Program-made: the position numbers and the translations under genes
Notes under the pieces: generated by a model
The model's database searches: none
What the model was told of the DNA's origin: nothing
What the model saw: only the letters and a program-made list of their open reading frames with translations
Shown here: positions 12,321 to 14,562 of the stretch, in pieces
Position numbering within the stretch: position 1 is the stretch's first letter
How the letters are laid out: each line of letters opens with the position of its first letter
NCBI GenBank assembly: GCA_017430155.1
Contig: JAFRNO010000243.1
Span: 1 to 14,562, forward strand
Source of the DNA: Kiritimatiellia bacterium
GTDB taxonomy: Bacteria; Verrucomicrobiota; Kiritimatiellia; RFP12; UBA1067
DNA: 14,562 bases
Reading direction: 5' to 3'

Positions 12321-13433
12321 CTACTTCACGATCTTGCGGCCACGCACGCCCGCCGCCGTCGCGGCGTTGGCCTTGGCCTTTTCGTGCGGACGCAGCGAGC
12401 GCACGGCCGCACCGGCCTGCCACATCTCGCCGTCGTGCATGTCCTGCAGCTTGGCCGCCATGAACTCCTTGTAGTCGGGACGGCCCGTGTCGCGGATGAC
12501 CTCCTTCGCCTCCTTCATCGTCTTCACGCTCGCATAGAGCTTCTTGAAGACGGGCTCGACGGCCTTGCGGAAGATCGGGCGCCACTTGAGCGCGCCGTGC
12601 TGGGCCGTCTGCGAGCAGTTGGAGTACATCCAGTCCATGCCGTTCTCGTCCACGAGGCGGATGAGGCTCTGCGTGAGCTCCTCGCACGTCTCGTTGAACG
12701 CCTCGCTCGGGCTGTGGCCGTTCGCGCGAAGGGTGTAGAACTGCGCCTCCATCACGCCGCAGAGCGCGCCCATGAGGATGCCGCGCTCGCCCACGAGGTC
12801 GCTCGTGACCTCACGCTCGAAGGTGGTGGGGAAGAGGTAGCCGGAGCCGACCGCGATGCCGATCGCGATCGTGAGCTCGCGCGTCTTCGCCTCGTCCGCG
12901 CCGTTCGGCTCGTAGGCGTAGGAGCTGTTGATGCCCGCGCCGGAGAGGAAGTTGCGGCGCACGGACGTGCCCGAGCCCTTCGGGGCCACCATGACGAGCA
13001 TCACGCCCTTCTGCGGCTTGATGCCCGTGAGCTTGTTGTAGACGTAGCCGAAGCCGTGGGAGAAGTAGAGCGCCTTGCCCGGCGTGACGTACTTCTCGAT
13101 CGCCTTCCAGATCGTGGGCTGCGAAGCGTCCGACGTGAGCATCATGATCACGTCGCCCTTCTCGGCGGCCTCTTCAAGGGAGAAGAGCGTCTTGCCCGGC
13201 ACCCAGCCGTCCTTGATCGCGCGCTTCCAGCTTGAATTGGGCTTCGTGGACTTGCGCTGGCCGACGATGACGTTGATGCCGTTGTCACGCATGTTGAGCG
13301 CCTGGCCCGGACCCTGGATGCCATAGCCAAGCACCGCGATCGTCTTGCCCTTGAGGACCTTCTGGGCCTTCTTGAGCGGGAATTCCTTGCGCGTTACGAT
13401 TTTCTCGACGACGCCGCCGAAATTGATGTCCAT
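12321..13433 (-). CDS. ilvC: Ketol-acid reductoisomerase
   Basis: Converts acetolactate or acetohydroxybutyrate to the dihydroxy acid in valine, leucine and isoleucine synthesis, using Mg2+ and NAD(P)H. The N-terminal Rossmann domain has GYGIQGPGQALN (37-47), and the cofactor loop VGQRKSTKPNSS (58-68), with Arg and Ser residues that usually favour NADPH. Catalytic His126 is in SHGFG. The metal-binding Asp212 and Glu216 lie in EVTSDLVGERGILMGAL, with further acidic ligands in FNETCEELTQSL. The C-terminal half (WMYSNCSQTAQHGAL) resembles Bacteroidetes-type enzymes. With 370 residues it is class I-sized plus a basic Ala/Lys tail (about 350-370). It has its own promoter and an AGGAG site 10 nt before the ATG. 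No ilvB, ilvN or ilvD is adjacent. Confidence 0.96.
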   Translation of the reverse strand: MDINFGGVVEKIVTRKEFPLKKAQKVLKGKTIAVLGYGIQGPGQALNMRDNGINVIVGQRKSTKPNSSWKRAIKDGWVPGKTLFSLEEAAEKGDVIMMLTSDASQPTIWKAIEKYVTPGKALYFSHGFGYVYNKLTGIKPQKGVMLVMVAPKGSGTSVRRNFLSGAGINSSYAYEPNGADEAKTRELTIAIGIAVGSGYLFPTTFEREVTSDLVGERGILMGALCGVMEAQFYTLRANGHSPSEAFNETCEELTQSLIRLVDENGMDWMYSNCSQTAQHGALKWRPIFRKAVEPVFKKLYASVKTMKEAKEVIRDTGRPDYKEFMAAKLQDMHDGEMWQAGAAVRSLRPHEKAKANAATAAGVRGRKIVK

Positions 13434-13453
13434 CTTTCTTTACTCCTTTTTTC

Positions 13454-13467
13454 TCCGCTGAGGCGGA
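13454..13467. promoter_or_regulatory. Small hairpin in ilvC leader
   Basis: TCCGC and GCGGA arms of 5 bp with a 4-nt loop lie in the short ilvC leader, just before the A-rich Shine-Dalgarno region. It may tune mRNA stability or translation. No leader peptide or T-box-like structure is visible in the roughly 38-nt leader, so classical attenuation is unlikely. Confidence 0.3.
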
Positions 13468-13477
13468 ATTGCGGGAT

Positions 13478-13506
13478 AGTATAGCACAACGTGGAAAGGA
13501 TGTACA
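13478..13506 (-). promoter_or_regulatory. ilvC promoter
   Basis: The -35-like TGTACA (13506-13501), a 17-nt spacer and the extended -10 TGC-TATACT (hexamer 13483-13478) face ilvC. The predicted start near 13471 gives a leader of about 38 nt with an AGGAG ribosome binding site. Confidence 0.6.
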
Positions 13507-13534
13507 CGGGAAATGTGGCTTCCGCGCGGCGCGG

Positions 13535-14562
13535 CTAACGTTTCAAGTTGGCCGGAACGTGGTTCTTGAACCAATCCGTCAGCACGCCGACGGCGAGTTT
13601 CGGTTTCCGGTCCGCGCTGAACTGCCCCGCCCAGCTCGTCGCCTGGTGCTTCTTCCCGTTGTGCAGGCACTCGCGTCCGCACGTGCGCGTGTCGAAGAAC
13701 TGCCAGAACGCGATGCCGGCAATGGCGGGGTTGCCCCAGACGGTCTCCGCCACGAGCGCGTTGTGCTCGGCCTGGAAGGACTCGGTGTCCACGGGACACG
13801 ACGGGTCGCGGCTGCCGTACTGTCCCGCGCCGCCCATCTCGGAGATGAGGAGCGTCTTGCCGGGATAGCGCTCGCCGAAGTATTTCGCCACCCAGTCCAC
13901 GCCGAAACCCTCCATGTCGTGGATCTTCTGGGCGAGCTCGTCGTGCGTCCCCGGATAGCCGTTGATCGTGCCGGGATAGGTGTTGAACGCGACGATGTCG
14001 GTGTTCGCGTGGCAGATGTCGCCGCGCGTGCGGTTGCAGGCGAACGTGACGAGGCGGCCGGAATCCTCCTCGCGGATCGTCGTGATCAGCTGGTCGACGA
14101 GTTTCTTGCAGGCGGGCTTCGTGGAGTCGCATTCGTTGAGGAACGCGAAGATGATGACGGAGGGGTGGTTGAAGCTGTTGCGGACCATGAGCTTCGTCTG
14201 CTCCAGCTGCTTGGCGACGAAACCGGGGTCTTCGATGTCGCTCATGCCCTTCTTCTGCGTGTAGCCCTGCCCGTTGCCCCAGCCGAGGGACTCCTCCCAC
14301 ACGAGGACGCCCATCTCGTCGCAGAGGTCGAGAAACCGCTGCGCCTGCGGATAGTGCGCGCCGCGGAAGAAGTTGCCGCCCATCTTCTTCAGGTTCTGGA
14401 TGTCGATGAGCATGAAGCCCTCCGGCGTGGCGGCGCCGAGCTGCATCTGCTGGTCGTGCCGGTTCGCGCCCTTCAGGAAAATGCGCACGCCGTTGAGGTA
14501 GAACCCGCCGTCCCGCGCCTCGATCGCGCGGATGCCGAAGCGCGCGCGCACGCCATCGCAGA
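13535..14562 (-). CDS. Glycoside hydrolase family 2 (beta-glucuronidase/galactosidase type), C-terminal part
   Basis: The frame is open to the right edge, so the N-terminal sugar-binding domains and any signal peptide are outside the window. The visible part starts at the end of the Ig-like domain (DGVRARFGIRAIE) and runs through the TIM barrel to a natural stop (TAG at 13537-13535). GH2 signatures are FYLNGVRIFLKGANRHD, FFRGAHYPQ, LCDEMGVLVWEE, and the acid/base Glu in IIFAFLNEC (residue 140 counting from the GTG at 14551). The nucleophile Glu is in LLISEMGGAG (residue 238). The LNEC and SEMGG contexts resemble beta-glucuronidase-like members more than the other GH2 in this window. It ends soon after the barrel, with no DUF4982-like domain. 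Substrate unknown. A weak GC hairpin follows the stop without a T-run. Confidence 0.9.
   Translation of the reverse strand, partial: CDGVRARFGIRAIEARDGGFYLNGVRIFLKGANRHDQQMQLGAATPEGFMLIDIQNLKKMGGNFFRGAHYPQAQRFLDLCDEMGVLVWEESLGWGNGQGYTQKKGMSDIEDPGFVAKQLEQTKLMVRNSFNHPSVIIFAFLNECDSTKPACKKLVDQLITTIREEDSGRLVTFACNRTRGDICHANTDIVAFNTYPGTINGYPGTHDELAQKIHDMEGFGVDWVAKYFGERYPGKTLLISEMGGAGQYGSRDPSCPVDTESFQAEHNALVAETVWGNPAIAGIAFWQFFDTRTCGRECLHNGKKHQATSWAGQFSADRKPKLAVGVLTDWFKNHVPANLKR

Noticed and set aside
10640..12463. A 605-residue plus-strand open frame opposite the permease and ilvC end
   Set aside because: Highly charged Arg/Glu/His composition typical of the antisense of a GC-rich membrane protein gene.
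13516..13534. Rho-independent terminator after the right-hand GH2 gene
   Set aside because: A short GC stem can be drawn but no T-run follows.

Overview
The window is a gene-dense, GC-rich bacterial chromosome segment with almost no spacer. It looks like a member of the Planctomycetes-Verrucomicrobia-Chlamydiae group, most likely a gut-type Kiritimatiellota or Verrucomicrobiota genome. The basis is the HTH-EIIA(Ntr) fusion, the secreted family 2 glycosidases, the Bacteroidetes/plant-like flavour of IlvC and the general protein sequence style. This placement is an inference; no rRNA or other taxonomic marker is present.

Right to left on the minus strand: (a) 14562-13535, the 3' part of a family 2 glycoside hydrolase (GH2) that enters from the right edge. 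(b) 13433-10622, ilvC (ketol-acid reductoisomerase) with its own promoter, followed 10 nt later by a 12-14 TM transporter resembling the NCS1 nucleobase symporters. (c) 10621-10304, the only long non-coding stretch. It holds a ten-unit GTGGGG repeat array with 10/12-nt periodicity, an AT-rich island with a small palindrome, and a clear mraZ promoter with an upstream A/T tract. (d) 10303-5515, a compact division/cell-wall (dcw) operon mraZ-rsmH-ftsL-ftsI-murE, with ATGA overlaps at rsmH/ftsL and ftsI/murE. A small lipoprotein gene (5530-5129) follows, overlapping the murE end.

On the plus strand, 4410-5132 encodes a HTH + PTS EIIA(Ntr)-like regulator that converges on the lipoprotein gene with a 4-nt stop-codon overlap. 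From the same divergent promoter region (4282-4409), a second minus-strand operon runs ridA-rsmB-GH2-lipoprotein (4281 to the left edge). It is held together by GTGA and ATGA overlaps and a 14-nt gap.

The points I think most deserve a second look are these. The GTGGGG array upstream of mraZ matches the known MraZ operator pattern (TGGGN, 10-nt period) but is much longer and lies 200-300 bp from the promoter. MurE starts directly at its P-loop and lacks the whole UDP-binding first domain. The dcw cluster stops after murE. Near-leaderless promoters precede mraZ and the HTH-EIIA gene. Two short repeat-like in-frame insertions sit in rsmB. A secreted glycosidase is translationally coupled to a ribosomal RNA methyltransferase. 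I saw no tRNA, rRNA, CRISPR, transposase or phage gene.
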